Shown: positions 26,481 through 40,396 of the stretch, in pieces
How positions within the stretch are numbered: the first letter of the stretch is position 1
How the letters are laid out: each line of letters begins with the position of its first letter
NCBI GenBank assembly: GCA_013397695.1
Contig: VYZI01000126.1
Coordinates: 1,419,294 to 1,483,293, forward strand
Direction of reading: 5' to 3'
Origin: Centropus unirufus
Taxonomy: Eukaryota > Chordata > Aves > Cuculiformes > Centropidae
DNA: 64,000 nt
Notes under the pieces: model-generated
Told to the model about the DNA's origin: nothing
The model's input: the letters and a program-made list of their open reading frames with translations, nothing else
Databases searched by the model: none
Made by a program: the position numbers and the translations under genes

Positions 26481-29400
26481 AAAAACCCCATAATGGTGTC
26501 TGCAGGTTCAGGAATATCACATGGGATTTCCAAAAGAAATGTGTGTGGTCCCAGAACTTAGCTTGTTTTTAAGACAGATTTCTTATATTGTCAAAATTCA
26601 GCAGCCTTTCTGATATCTTCCTGTGATTAAAAAAGAGAGAGTTGAAGGACTGCGGGGAAAACAGTAAAAGTTTTGTTGGTTCCTATTAGTTCACATCAGC
26701 TTAGAATCAGTCCTTACACCTAAGGTGTACTCTGGTTTTATTACAGTGCCTTACACTTCTCGTTTTTTTTCTCCCTCGCCTCTGCTTCATGCAAAGAGCA
26801 GAGACCAAAATAAGGCACTGAGCCCCGAGCAGGGTTAATAGAGTCGTATTTCAGAGTAGTTATAACAGATAAGGTTTCTCTGGAAGGAAAGGGAACACAA
26901 TATCTTTCGCACACCAGTGCCAGAGCAACAATCAGCGTGAAATCACACTTCCACTGAACTCAAAGGATGCCCGGTCAGGGATTTTCACAGGACCAGGTAT
27001 TTCCTGAAGCTGTTGCACCATTGTTACACCTTTCTCTCTCCTTCTCTCACTGCAGCTGCTGGCTGTGCTCTGGCTCCTGCCACGGCAGTGCTCCCTATCC
27101 CCTGGGAGCCCACCTTCTCCTTGCAGGCTCGCACCTCTACCTCATTTTCTGCCTTTGATTTTCCTCCTAGGTGCAGATGGCCAGGCTACAGCTAAGCAGC
27201 AGGAGGTATAAGGCAAGTCTTTTGGCTGGCTAAAAATGGACCTAGGGTCAAGAAATTATTAAGGGACGGATCTGGAGAGACTTTGGCCAAAACCGCATGC
27301 AAGTTCCTCAGTGTGGTCTCATGGAAGAGTTACTGACTCTTTGGCTTCCCAGGGATCTGAGAGCTGGGTTAGGATCGAATCCAGTCCCTTGTAAGGGACT
27401 GCACTGGCCCCTGCTGAGGATGCCTGGGGCAGAAGTTGGGGAAGACATCCAAAGAGAAACCGTGTAAGCTAAGGCAAAAGTAGGCAGCAGCCATACAAAC
27501 CAGAATCTGCCATCACAGGAGTATTTGAGCTATCTTATAATGCCGCCTGGAAATAATGGGGAAATACCACAGTTGTGGGAGCACTTAGAGGGAAGCTCCA
27601 GGGCCAAGACCAATTTGAACCTCCACAGGGAAAGCAGGAACTTGCCACAAACTTTAGGTAATGTCTAATGGCCACAGAGTCCTAGGCAGAAGGCTGCATG
27701 GCTCAATGGGCTATGAACTGGTTTGCAGTGTTTTGTTGAATGTAATTTATCCTGAGGAGGAAGGACTTCAGTTGCTGAGAAAAAAATCATCTTGTACAGT
27801 GAAGAAAGCCCTAGAGAGAATGAATGCGGTTGTGTTTCTGGTGGCAACGAGTTACCTGATGCTGGTATCCTGTGCTGTTTGAGAAACCTCCAGTAACAGT
27901 GATGGTAGTTCTTCCTATTTCAGGTTACTTTCCCACTTCCTTTGTTTCTCCATGGACATTAGACACCACTCAATCCAGCAGACACCTCAGGTTAATTTGT
28001 TGCATATGAATATTTCAACCAGAGCATTGGTAAAATCCAGTACCTTGGATTGCAAACTCTCCAGGGCCATCTCCTCAGTGAGTCTTGTGCAATACCGAAC
28101 ACACTGCTAGTGCACAACTGATAAATTATAAGTCCCTGGAGACTCCCATTTGTCAGAGAAAAATGCATCCATGTTCAATAAAAGATCCTGTCACTCTATT
28201 GCTGTCTGCAGCTCTTTCGAATTTATATACTCAGCTGATGATGAGCCATTCATAATGATGGGTGTGATGTGTCTTTCCAGTTGGACAGGATGACCACAAA
28301 TGTTATTAAATTCCACCAGTCTGCTGATGGAAGACAAAATCTGTTCCCACACAGTATCAGCAGTACCAGCACAGGAGATAATGCAATATTTATTTATGTA
28401 CGGGAGGCCGTAGATAAATTTCCCATATTGTGAGCCTTGTGGAACGCTGAACACTCATAAATGATGTACCAACTTTATCCTGGCAGGACTGGCAGATATA
28501 AACATGATGATGTTCCTGACTGGCTCAGTTTTACTATCATCCAAATGGCTTAGTATATAATGTAAAAACACGTCTGAGTCAGTGAATGCCCTTTTTTGAG
28601 TGTAGCCAGATGGATTTCTACTGTGCAGGCCCTTGTTTGATGTCTAAATTTGCCTCCCATGTGCTCTCAGTATCAGCATGCTTGGAATAAAACCTTGATT
28701 TAAGCTGTTTATGGAGGTTCCATGCTCGCGTTCGCAAATCTTCTGACATTCAGCCAAATGGCTGGCTTTATTCCTCACCAGGCAGAGAGAAACATGCTTT
28801 TAAAATTATTTCACAAAAAACACAGACTAACTGGGAAGTAGAGTTTCTAATTGTTGTTTTCAGCTGGCGCAGTGTAGGCAGTACGGCCTTCTCTTATTTC
28901 TTCCATCAGGGAGCTGTGTTTCTCTGGCTCTTCTCTTTGAATATCTGATATTTTTTTCAGAATTGCCCATGCAACATTTTTGTTAAGTCTGTACCTACCT
29001 CCCTAGCAAGGATGGTGGAGACACCTGGGGACAGGTGGCAAGAAATTGAACTGTTCTAGGTTTCAGCAAGAAAGCCATATGAACAGCCCTTGACTCTGGA
29101 ACTTTTGACACCTGTCAAGCTAAGGGGAATTAAATTTCTGGATGTGATTGTTAAAATCAGTGGTTTTCTCTAAAGTGCATTATTAAAAAGTTGGTAGTAT
29201 TTAAAATCCGTAATGTTGCACTCTTGGTACTCATTACCCTATTCCTTTAGCTGTACTTTTCTTCTCTGTTTTTCTAGAGCCCCCTACCTTCCCTTTCAAC
29301 CCCATTATATTTTCTTCCTTTTTTCCTTTGCTGTGCTCTGTCCATTTGTTCCAGATCAGAACAAGAAAACCATAAATCTTCTAAGTCTTGGCTTATTCTT

Positions 29401-32400
29401 CTAAGCCCTGGGTTTTCTGTTCTGCTTGGGCAGAACTACCTGTCCATGCCATGATGTATTGTTCTCAATTTCTGGAAAAGCAAAAGAGGCCTTCATCTAG
29501 TCGAGTCATAAGACACCTAAAATTGTTACAACAAATTGTGTAAGTCTTGTTAATATTTCGCTTGTGGAGCTTTTCACCCAGTCTCTCACTTGGCTATGCA
29601 ATTTGTATGAATTTCTAATTGTGATCTTTCACCCACTTTTCCTATCTTCCCCACCTGTTCCTAGCATATATTTATCTCCACCTATACTCCTTATAATTTA
29701 AAAACTGCTGAATATTTTCCCTTTGAATGTTAATATTTCTTTTCTGTTCTCTTTCTCAGGCTTCTCTCTTTCTCTTCCTTTTATTTCCTATGTCCTGACC
29801 ACTCTTTGCCAATGATTTCATCGACTTGGCATGGCTTGTTATCACATGGATACTGCAGCTCACTCTTCCTGTTCTCCAAAGTCCTTCCATATTTAGATTG
29901 CTGCTGAGTGTCATATATTCATCCTCTCTGCATCCTTTACATAAAAGGATTTGGTCAAGCCCTGCGGCCTTCGTCTTAAAGGGGGGAAAAAAAGGAGGGG
30001 GTGGTGAGGGTGGATCAAAGGTCCCATCTGAGCCCAGGGGTGTTAGGGAGTGCCAGTCTCTGGGGGCACAAGGTGCACAAAGTGCCATGCCAGGTTTCGG
30101 TGTGCTGGGTATGGTCTGGGGAGCTGTGTCCCCTGGCTTTCTTTAGCATTTGTTGCCCAGGGATGTGAAAGCACGCCAGTGTGGGACATGGGCTCTGCAG
30201 CTCAGTGTAATGCAAGTACTGATGAAGTGACAAGCATCACATTTGTTCATATTGTGTTACCTAAGCCTAAAAATCCAGACAAGACTTAGAGTCAGGGACC
30301 AGCTCCTAGATGGTGATAGGGTCTTCATTGTTTGTACTTTTTAAACAGAGTGGTTTGGGTACAGTAGCACAGGTGGTCACTGTCCATCCTGGGTTGGTTT
30401 GATTTCGGTACTTTGATGTACTGATAGACCTTGTATTAATTTCCATGCTTGTCAGTGGCCAAGGCAAAAATAAATATTGTGGGCATAGGCAAGGGGAGTG
30501 GGTATATCTTAAGTACCGTGGTTTTAAGTCTGAAGCTATTCTTTTGCATTGATTTGGTGGGAATATGAAAGCCTCAAATTGCAGCAGCTTATCTCCCGTC
30601 TCTGCCATAATCCGTTCTCGTTACCCCAGCCGAAGGCAAAATCACGAAACAAATGAACACAAGGTGTTGTATAGTGGATATTCTCCTAGAAAGAGTATTC
30701 TTAAATGACAATATCAAGCAAGCAGATGCGTTTGCAAAATAGCTACCAAATTTTGACACGTAGTACTGGTGAGACCTTACTTACCCGCCTTGCACACTGG
30801 CAGCCTCTTACCTATAGGAAATGAAGATTGGTTTTGCCAGTGAAAACATCTGGAGATGGAGGGAACAGGCAATATCTGAGGCCACCTCATATGGGCAGCT
30901 ATAATTGTAATGGCCTCTAAGGACAGCTAATGAGGCCAGGAAGAGACTTCTGCAATGAGACACAGCTATAACCTCCTGTCACCCTGGTCCATGCTACAGG
31001 ATTGGAGCCAGGAAATAACACTTTGGTATCTTGTCAAAACTCCTGTGCAACGCTCTGATTGAAGCCACTTGGAAAGTGTGATCCTTAGCGGGACTTCTGC
31101 TTTTTTAAAGTAGACTAAAAAATGTTCTGTCACGTTCCAGGTTACAAACTGTAGCTGGAGTAACAAAAGGTCACTTTACCATTCAGCATCCATTTCTAAT
31201 TCCTTTGAAGTCCAGCATTTACTGGCAAGTAAGCCAAGATGCTTCAGAAGTTTTACAGCAGTGTGATGAGGCAGAGATGTAAGTACCTGAAAAAAAATAA
31301 TTGATTAGCTGGAACTGCCTTTGCTGCTACGCAAAATGGGGCCCACCCTTGTTCTCTCTGTGCCCTGTGAGCTCTTCAGAGTTGTCTCTGCCTGGCCTCC
31401 TGTGCCATATCTTTTATGCAAGGGTTCATCTCTTTGAAGTGTGTGTGTGGGGAAAAGCACATTTTCTTGACATCTTCTTTGTTATGCTGTTTTCCTTTGC
31501 TTGGGAGGATCAGAAGATATTTCATCACCTGTTCCCTGTCCCCTTCCTGAAAACATGTTGTGAAGAGAGAGGAAATACCTCGAAAAAGATATTTGCCATC
31601 CACGAGCTGACGAACAGAAGAAGGGAGGCTGCAGCGTTTCTTAAAAGGTAATTTCTTTTGCCAAGCTCCCTTTGTTTCCAGATAGGAACATCTGGAAACA
31701 AATAAGCAAACCGGCTTTCTCTGCTTACTGCTGGGAAGGAAAATGTTATTACAATTATCGCAGAGCCCTTTCTCAGGGATCAGCGCTTGCAAGCCCTCCC
31801 TGTCCATGCTGGGAAGCGGGGCCAGCCCTGCGCTGCGGACGATGCGACCTTTGGGCTGCAGGGGGCAATCCTGCACAAGCCAAGCTGGTTTCGCAGCCCT
31901 TGGAACAATCTGTTTCTGGCAACAAAGGCCAAAATTGTGCTCACGGTTTGGGGAGCGCAAGGCTGCGTCCTAGTGCAAGGATCAGTCTCCTTTGTGCTGT
32001 GATTATGTATTGTGGGAAAACCCTTTAATCAGCTGCTGCCGTGTGCCCACTGGATGTGATGGAATTGCTCATTTTCCCACCAGTGGCTTCTTTTATGCAG
32101 CTGCAGAACTTACGCTGTTGCTGAAGTTCTGCTTTTTTCTGCTCTTTTTTCATCTCCCTGAGGATGCTCCCGTGCCCTGCCACCGGTGGTAGGTGCTCGA
32201 AAAAAAAGGGAAGGCTTGGGAATCCAGTGTGTTGTTTCCTCCTTTAAACGTGTGTGCCGTCACAGCCAAAACAAAAGATATTTGGCAAACAAACTTGAAG
32301 TAAGCACAATTGCTGGAAATGGCCACATTGGGTCCTGAAAATTGGTCAAAGCCTACGTGTCCGGTGAGACGGCGGCGCAGGGGCAGCGGGATCAGAGCTG

Positions 32401-34547
32401 GTGAGGGGGGAAGGGACATTCTCCATGTAGCCCCTGGCACACTTGATGGTGGTGAAGCACCTTCACCTCTTCCAGGCTTGTGAAGGTATGGTTTAGTGGT
32501 GCTCGGGGATAAAGTGGCTTCACCAGAAGCAGTGTGGCCAGCAGAATTCTCCGGGCCTGTGTTGGGTGAATTGCAGCAGAGCTCGCTGCCTTGTCCCTCC
32601 TGTCTGAAGCAGGGTCCAGCTGGATATCAGGTTTGTGTTCAGCAGGACACACGGGAAAGCTGGAAGCAGCTCAGGGAGAGAGAGGAAGCTAATAGGGGCA
32701 CCTTGGACACGGGGTTGGGAAGTGTGGCACTGACCGTGAGCTGATGGATTAGCTGTGGGTTAATGTCCATAAAGATGCTTGGAGAGGCTCACATCAGCCT
32801 GCTGGCTCTGGTTCCTCTGCCTCCATGGTGCGAACCACCCTGGGCTGTGCTGTGGAGAGCCTGGCTTGGCTCTGGTCCTGGGCTATCGTGGGTTACCTCC
32901 AGCAGAGGGACCAGCAGGGTCAACCACACACACCTGCAGCTGGTCTGTACGATTTCCCCCAGTGGCGTGACACCACGGTAATTCTTCTCACCGGTCTTTG
33001 CTTCTGAGTGCTGCAGGTGTTTCTTGCACGTGCCCTGACATCCACCCTCCGGACAGAGAGTGCCGAGAGCCCAGCTCACCGTCATTCCTGGTGGTGAGCA
33101 AGACATGAGCAAAAGGGGTCAAGTCCTCATGTCTATAAAAGTCCCTGTCCGGCCATCAGCAGTATTTTGTAGCAGGGTCACTTGAAAAGCTCTGTGTGAG
33201 GCTGAAAATCCTTTATGATGGCAATGGTGAGTTTGTTGATAAGAAAGGTCTTCTGAACCTGGACAGGTTGGATGGTGAGAAGAGGACTTGGTGCCCCCTG
33301 GGTGCTTCTCTCCTGTGCCGGGGAGTGGAGTTTTGCAGCTCTTGAGATGTGAGTTCAGTGAGCAGTGAACTTAATTGCACTGGATTTGCTGTGGATTTGC
33401 ATCCTGTGGTGAGGTTATGTCTTATCAAAATGAAAAGATTGGTCAAAGCTTATTCTGTGGTTACAGCACACAAAGTATCACCAATGTAGATTTTTCTGGC
33501 ATCTAATGATATAGTTTTGCTCCCAATAGAAGCTCATTTTAGCAGGAGCAGTACACTTTGGTCAGATTTGATTAAAACTGGACAACAGGTTTGAAATTAC
33601 TGGCAGGAGGCAGATAGATACAGGCAGCAGAGTCATATCAACCTCATCGACTCAGAAAGTTGGATTAAAAATTAATAAGCAATGTTCTCATTAGGACCCT
33701 TAACACGCGATGCAACCCAAAATATTAGATGAAATCCAGTGTTGAAGAATGTTGAAGGCTACCAGGATTTTGTCTGGTTGTTTGCAATAACTGAGCAATG
33801 GAGAATTATTAAAATTATTAGAGGTTTTTATGATGTAGAGCTTGTCTAATATATAACAAATGCTTTTTTTTTAATTGTTAAATATCAGGAAATTGATTTT
33901 TTTTTTTTCTTGTTGTGTGTGGGAAAGGAAAAAAGAAATAGAACTAGAATAGCTTTGGGTTTCCCATTGGCTTGGTGTAACATCCATAGGCAAGCCCTAT
34001 TGCAGTGACAAAGTTTGTGGGGAGCCCACTGTTCTTATCTAAATTTTTCTCAAGTCTTTGGAAGAACCTCTATAGAGGAAAAGACTAAATTTCCAAAGTT
34101 AGAGTCAGTAATGAGATACTGACGTTACTGTAAATCTTCCAATTTAAAAAAAAAAAAGAATAAAAAGAAAAGACTTTAAGAAAGGTTTTGTCATTTCTAA
34201 CTCCTTTTGTTGGGAAGCATTTGGGGCATTTCACCCAACTAAATCAATGAGTGGCTCCTCTCCCTTCTCGTGACCGAGCCCCTGACGCAGAGGGCAGCTG
34301 GTGGTGTCTCTGCCTCCTTTGCCACCCCCTGCCCCTTGCTCCGTCCTGGGAGGTGCAGCTTTTCCCTCCAACACGATTCTGCCGTGCTCCATTGGGGAAG
34401 CAGTGACTTCGCCTCTGGTTGTGTTTCTGCTTCAGGTTTTATAAATGACCAACCTCCCTGCGTGGGGTTGGCAAAGAGCACCTTTTTGTTTGTATAGCTG
34501 CTCCAGATACAATTTTGTTATTAATCACTTCAAGGAAGGCTCAGAGG
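26481..34547. other. No gene recognised
   Basis: Mixed unique sequence. A GC-richer part at about 31.75-33.1 kb holds overlapping frames on both strands, including 194 codons at 31376-31960 (minus), without recognisable domains. An 87-codon minus frame at 28191-28454 is protein-like in composition but unidentified. Confidence 0.45.
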
Positions 34548-34592
34548 TTTTTAGGGCTAGAAGAGACCATTACTGTAATCTAGTTTGGAAAA
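34548..34592 (-). mobile_element. Old CR1/L3-like 3' end scrap
   Basis: TTAGGGCTAGAAGAGACCATTACTGTAATCTAG resembles the conserved 3' end of ancient amniote CR1-type elements (GGCCAGAAGGGACCATTGTGATCATCTAG type). Only about 45 bp can be followed. Confidence 0.4.
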
Positions 34593-35729
34593 TTTCTTCC
34601 ACGGTGTTTTTGGGTTTTGTCAAAAAGAAAAATGGTATTTGTTTTCCTTTGCTCCTAGGGCTTAAGGTGTAATTTACCTTCTTCATAAACCAAACAGAAT
34701 CATAGAATAATCATTATAATAGAATTTCTAAAAAGTTTTTTAGTTTATTGGATAAGTTTCTGAAAATAATTTTTGCATAGTAAAACAAAAATCTACCCGA
34801 GTTTTAAAAGGACCCCCCCTCTTCTGGCAAAAATGCAGACGAAGGCTTTATCAGTGATACCATAGGAAAGCACAAGGAACAAGGGCTTGGACACAGCACA
34901 GCAGGATCTGCCCTGTGAAGTTCAGGGGAGTTTTAACTGTATCTGAAAAACAAGCTGAAACGGGTCGTAGAGGAATTCTGCTCACATTTCTGACAGATGC
35001 AAAACTTTCAGCTTTTCTTGATGTTCAGCTCTCAAGACTTGCTTAATATTCAACGCTGGTTTCATCATCAAAGAAATTGAGGCAAAATTAAAAATTCTTT
35101 TCCTGGGTCTGTTATTTTCACAGCTTCTACTTCCTTTCAATTTTGATACTGCCATCCATTTTGATAAAAGAAAATGATGTGTGAGGAGCAAGGCAGGCAG
35201 GAAGGAGACAGAACGAGAAGTGCTTTTCAGCGCTGACTTCACCTCTGCAGAAGTTTATAATAAGGTGTCTGCAGATCACTCCCCACTGAAAGCTCTCACA
35301 AATAACACCTCTGCTCACGGGAAGTGAATTAAACCAGTCCTGCTGTGCACGGCTGCTGGCGCGCGTGCAGCACGCTCTGATCTCCAAGCAGTCGGGCTCT
35401 TGGCTGGTGCTGTGCAATTTCTTTCTATGCTTTCCTCTAAAGTGTATATGACTTGTGCATTGTTTTGGGGAGTTGTGTTCCCCCTCCTCCCTTTTTTATT
35501 AAAGGGAAAGGCTTCAAAAAATTTGTTAGATTTCTTGATCTGGATCAGAAGCCAGGGATGGCTCTCGGGATGCAGAAGAAAGCTTTTTTCAACGAGCCTG
35601 GTTTACAAAAGCATCCTCTTTGCCGTTTCTTCCCCAAATGAATGGGTGAGTGAGGAGCCTGGGCTCCTCAAAGGGCAGCATGAAGGTGATCTAGAGCTTT
35701 GCTGGGACTCGCTGAAACTCTGAGTTAGG

Positions 35730-35830
35730 GTCAGTCCTGGCTGTCACTGATACCCAGTGTAACCTTGAGCAACTCTCTCGGCCTGTTTCCATGTCCCATA
35801 GTGAGGACCTACGCAAAGGATGTAATACAA
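35730..35830 (+). mobile_element. MIR-like SINE fragment, diverged
   Basis: GTCCTGGCTGTCACTGA is followed by GTAACCTTGAGCAACTCTCTCGG, CCTGTTTCC and ATAGTGAGGACCTAC. This keeps the order of the MIR core and tail with many substitutions. It lies 2 kb from a clearer MIR-like piece in the same orientation. Confidence 0.4.
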
Positions 35831-37877
35831 TTCTAACTTGAGAAGGTCTGAGAAGATATTTGCACTGCAGTCACAGGAGAAATGTCTCTGTTTCACTGAC
35901 AGAGCTGATGGAAACCCTGGCAGCAGCCCAGCTGCAGCGTGATGGTGCCCCACATGCGTGGATTTCCCTTGCGGGATTGCCACATTGGTGGAGCCTTTCA
36001 TCAGAAGGGGATGAAAACAAGTTTTCTGTGACAAAAAGAAACTGGAATGAATTCATGGCAGTGCTCTAGACGTTGGTAGGTTGTTAAGCACAAAAATCAA
36101 TTTTGATGTAACAGTACAGCAGAGCTTTTAAACCTGCTAGTTAACCTGTGGAGCTCAGCCTGTATTCTTACGACCCCTTTCTGAACTGTACATAGGCCAG
36201 TATCTAAAATCTTACTTGCACAGAAAAATGGTGAAATATTTCACTTTTCTGTAACTCCAAAAGAGTTTTGCAAAACACTAGGTAAAATTTGCCTCAGAAC
36301 AAATTACATAAATGGGGAAATTCCCTTTAGAGGCTGAAATTTTCAAAAAGTTCCCGCATGTTTTCCGGAATATGGAAAGAAAGCCAACTCCCGTCTGTAT
36401 GTGTTCATTCACACTCCAGTGTTTTTCCGATGCCTCCAGCAGAAGATGATAGACCTCTGGATGCATCCTTGGATGAGATATTCTTCAAGTTAAGAGTGTC
36501 CTTCTGTGGTCTTACAGTAACCAGTACTGCCAAGATTTGAGGCATCAATGCATTTCCTGCTGTTGCTGTTGCAGTCCCTTTTGTTGCTGGAAGTTAAAAG
36601 TTGGTCTTTTAATTGTAATGCGTATTCATACTTCATATGACTATCAGCAGTTTTGCAAATACCGTTCTTTACATGGTGCTGCTCTTTGCGTAAGAAAAAA
36701 TGCTTTAATTTACATAGTCTCTGGGGGAATGGCAAACAAAACCCATAGCCTGATTGTTTTTCCTGTCATTATCTACTTTTCTGAGAACTTCTTGCATGTC
36801 ACTTTGCCAGTATAACCTGATAATTTATTGCAATTAATAGGCATGAGTTTACTAGCAGTAGAACACAGGGGGAATTTGCTGTTCCAGTGACCCTTGTCTT
36901 TTCTTCCCCTAATAGCTCATGCAACTCTTATGGTCCCAGCTGAAGCTTTGAATCCTCCAAGGCTGCAGAGGAGATAAAAGGCTGTGCAACAGCCCAGAAG
37001 GGTGTGCTACAACCCCTTTCATATCATCCATCGTGGGGATGTGCTCAGATCCACTTGCCTGTAGTTAGAAGAGGAAATATTTTTAAAGCTGTGTAGGCAT
37101 TATCATAGCCCATATGTACGGAAGGGTCAAGCTGAGGTTGTCAGGGGGATTGCGTCTGAAATCCTGGTGGCACTGAAGTCTGCCAGAGCTTTGACAGGCC
37201 CATTAATTGAGTTTCTGTGGTTGGTAAGCATTCTCTCTAATGTTATTTTTAATGCCACACAGAGAAATCTGAATGCAGTGGAGTTCCCGGAAGGGTCTGA
37301 AATGTCAGTGCCCCCCTGCCATTCAAATGGGCTCCAATGGGGTGGGCAGAGAGGGTGAGGGCAGGCCCTCTGTCCTGGCTTTTTGCTGGTGTGGGCTGGG
37401 AGGCTGCTGGCATTGCTCGGAACTGCACAGTGCTTTTGGGGAAGCTGCTCTGTGGGAGCCTGAGGCCCAGGCTTGAGGTCGTGTTGCCCATCCTCCCCTT
37501 GCTGGGATGTGTGGGAATGATGAGCCCTTGAGGCTGGAACCAGTCCTTCCTGCTCTGATGGCTCTGTTCAGGGTGCCACAACTTGAACTTTGGTACGTGG
37601 ATGGGCCACGCAGCCCTCGGGGTTGAGGACTGCGTGTCCAAGAGGAAGCTCCAGCTCTGAAGGGGATGCTGTACAATGGCTTCCTGTTTCTTTCTTCCTC
37701 AAATTTAAACTCCTTAAAATCAAATCCCTTTGCTTCTCAAATAAGCTCTTTACTTCTGACTTTCAACCCTAAACAGCTTAGCATATAAGTAGCTTCTTTT
37801 GGAAAAAAGTCAACGCTGTCTGTGTTTCTGTGATCAGACGCTCAGAGTGAATTTCAGTCAAATCTTAGTTTTGAAAT

Positions 37878-37962
37878 TGATTCAGCTCAATGACCTTGGG
37901 CAGGTTACTTAACCTTTCGGTGTCCCAGTTTTTTTCCATTTGTGGAATAGAAAACTCTCGTG
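37878..37962 (+). mobile_element. MIR-like SINE fragment
   Basis: The run CAATGACCTTGGGCAGGTTACTTAACC, then TGTCCCAGTT and a CCATTTGTGGAATAG block, follows the 3' half of MIR-type CORE-SINEs. In those the text is a GACCTTGGGCAAGTCACTTAACC, CTCAGTTTCC, ATCTGTAAAATGG order. Confidence 0.6.
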
Positions 37963-40339
37963 AGCTAGGTAAATATGTCCCAGAGCTTAATTCAGATATG
38001 CCTGTTTTCAGGAGCTTTAGCTCTGTGCTTGGAAGCCCAATGGAAGAGCAAAGCACGCTTCTCGGTAGGGAGCTTCATCTCCTGGGCCAATCCATGGGGC
38101 TGGTGCACAGCCCAGCTCACCCACAGCCTTCCTGCAGCCATGAAACACAACGCCAACAGGTGGTTTGTATTTGCTAGGAGCGGTGCTAGAAGGTCTTGGT
38201 CCCCTCTGCCTGGAGATGCAGTGGAGCAGCCTCGAGTTGCCCCCGCTAGGCTTTACACTAAGGAGGAACAGTGGAAGTGTAGATGTCAGCTGTGCTTGAC
38301 CCTCCTGATTTCCAGCCCTATTTGGTTTGAAACATGACATGTGCAGGCTGGAGGATTTCTGGAAGCAAAGTGGAAGTGCTGGCATGCCCGTTTGCATACT
38401 AATACACCCCGAATGCCATTATTTTTTCAGCTTCCACAGCTGTGTTATGACTGTACTGGAGCTGAATTCTAACAACCAGCCAAAAGGTTGTTTGCATGTA
38501 TATATGCACTGAGGTTTTGCAAGCAAAAACCAGAAAGCTTTCTAGTTGTCACAGTTGCTGTGTTGGGCTATTTTTTTAGACCTAGCCCACTTTTGTGCTT
38601 ACACTAAAAATTATGGATCAGCTGTATTTTAACAAATGTCTGTGCCCTAAATTTATGCAGTTGTTGGCCTCAGAGCTCAGTTTGAAAGGTTTTCCCCTCT
38701 GTACTGCAACTGGGATTTCGTCTGTAGATTTCTTTTTTTTTTAAATAGAAACAGTGTTTTATCTTTGTATCTTTGTCTTGTGTAAAAGATAAAAATCTAT
38801 AGTAATTCTTTCCTATGTAGACTGCTCTATTTTTCCCGTAAAACACTCTTGCAAATAAGTCTGCAGATCTTTCAACACAATGCCTGAAGCATCACACATG
38901 ATAAATCCTTCCCTAGTCTTAGCTTTCTGTAACCTTCCCCATTCCTCACAATGACACACACTTTCTCTCATTCATCTTTTATTACAATTCAATATTGTGC
39001 TTGAATATAATTAGTTTGTATGCAGTGTTCCCTTCCCCCACCTCCTTGGTATTTTTTTTCCTTAAAAAGGACAAACTACTTCTTCCTATACACATTTCAT
39101 CTGGAAATTGACTTCAGTGTTATAGGTTCCAATATATTTACACAACAGGTAGGGATAAGTATTGGGAAAAGAAGAAATATTTTTAACATCGTAAACCTCT
39201 AGCAAAAATATGTATGTAATAGAATCTGGTACTGTGGTATTACACACATTACAACTGTCACTGTGACTTACAGCCTTAGTTTAGCTGAAAGAAAATCTAT
39301 AACCCTAGAAATGCAACAATGTCCGAGTCACAGTTCAGGGTAATAAATGTTTTTCACAGAATACTGTAATCCATATTCCCAAAGCTGATACAACAAAGGC
39401 ATTTCTACTAGAAATCTTTCGATTTCATGGGTGGAGGCTCACAGTGAGACAGAGAATGGTTAGGAGAAATGATAAGCCATAAAATGCCTAGGTTTAGAAA
39501 TAGTAGCCCTTTGGCTAGTGCCTTTGGTTGATTGTTATTGCCCCCTAATTACATCTTAATAAAGTATCATTAGCATTTTTCATACCAGCACAAAAAAATC
39601 AACTTTTAAAGTCCATGCTCTCACTTGAGGTTGGTGAGGGCATTGAGTTGCAGGGAGCTGTGCACAAGCGCCTTGGTGTTCCCTGCGCGTGTTGCACATT
39701 GTTCCCTCTGGGGCATCTGATGGTGTTCAGCTGAGGTGAGGTGTGATTCTGGGCTTGGGAACCTGAACGGCAAAGTCTTCTCCCAGTGTTCATATTTTAT
39801 TCACTTTAGCTACATTTTCACCAGGAAAGGTGTTCTCAGGCCAAAGGCAGCAAGAGTGCTGGGGTGTCCTTCTGTCCCTGGCTTTGGTTTGACTTTGTGT
39901 ATGGGAGAGAACTTGACCGTGTGCCAGAGCAATGAGGCTATCCTGGCAGGCCTTCCTGCCGGTGACAGCAAACAAATATATCACAGTATATACTTCCTTT
40001 CTCAGAAGGGTATAGTTAGAGTAGCTAAGTAGCTTGTGTTTTGGGCTCCCAAGACCTTCATTTATCTCTGCCTTCAAACTTCCTGGCAAGCTTGCTCATG
40101 TCTATTAATTTTCTAAAATCCATGAAAGCAAAAAAAAGAGCAAATTGCATTAAAGTAATCTGTAATCATTTGAGTTACAGTATGAGTGAAATACTCTCAT
40201 AGCTGAGCAGTTAAAATGGAAATGCAGTGTTGAGAAGCTATATGCGCCATAGTTTATTGCCCACTACACACGTTGCAGGATATCAGGTTTGTTCCAGTCA
40301 AGGTTAGTCAGACATTTGTGTTTGGGTTTTATGCTTTTC

Positions 40340-40396
40340 TTTATAAAATGGAAAAGAAAAAGAAAAAAGAGGGGGGAAATTAGAAAGGAAGATGGA
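40340..40396. repeat. Purine-rich tract
   Basis: An A/G-only-like stretch (GAAAAGAAAAAGAAAAAAGA, then GGGGGG) with few interruptions. Confidence 0.7.

Noticed and set aside
27340..27400. tRNA-like B box GGATCGAATCC at 27372
   Set aside because: There is no matching A box, acceptor stem or anticodon arm at the right spacing. It is at most a SINE head remnant.
29980..30012. G-quadruplex in the purine-rich stretch
   Set aside because: One loop exceeds the 7-base rule and the tract is simply purine-rich.
31780..31870. CpG-island promoter
   Set aside because: The CpG-rich part is under 100 bp and has no first-exon or start-site signals beside it.
31376..31960. 194-codon minus-strand frame
   Set aside because: It has no domain or repeat match that I recognise and overlaps several long plus-strand frames in a GC-richer patch, so stop depletion by composition is likely.
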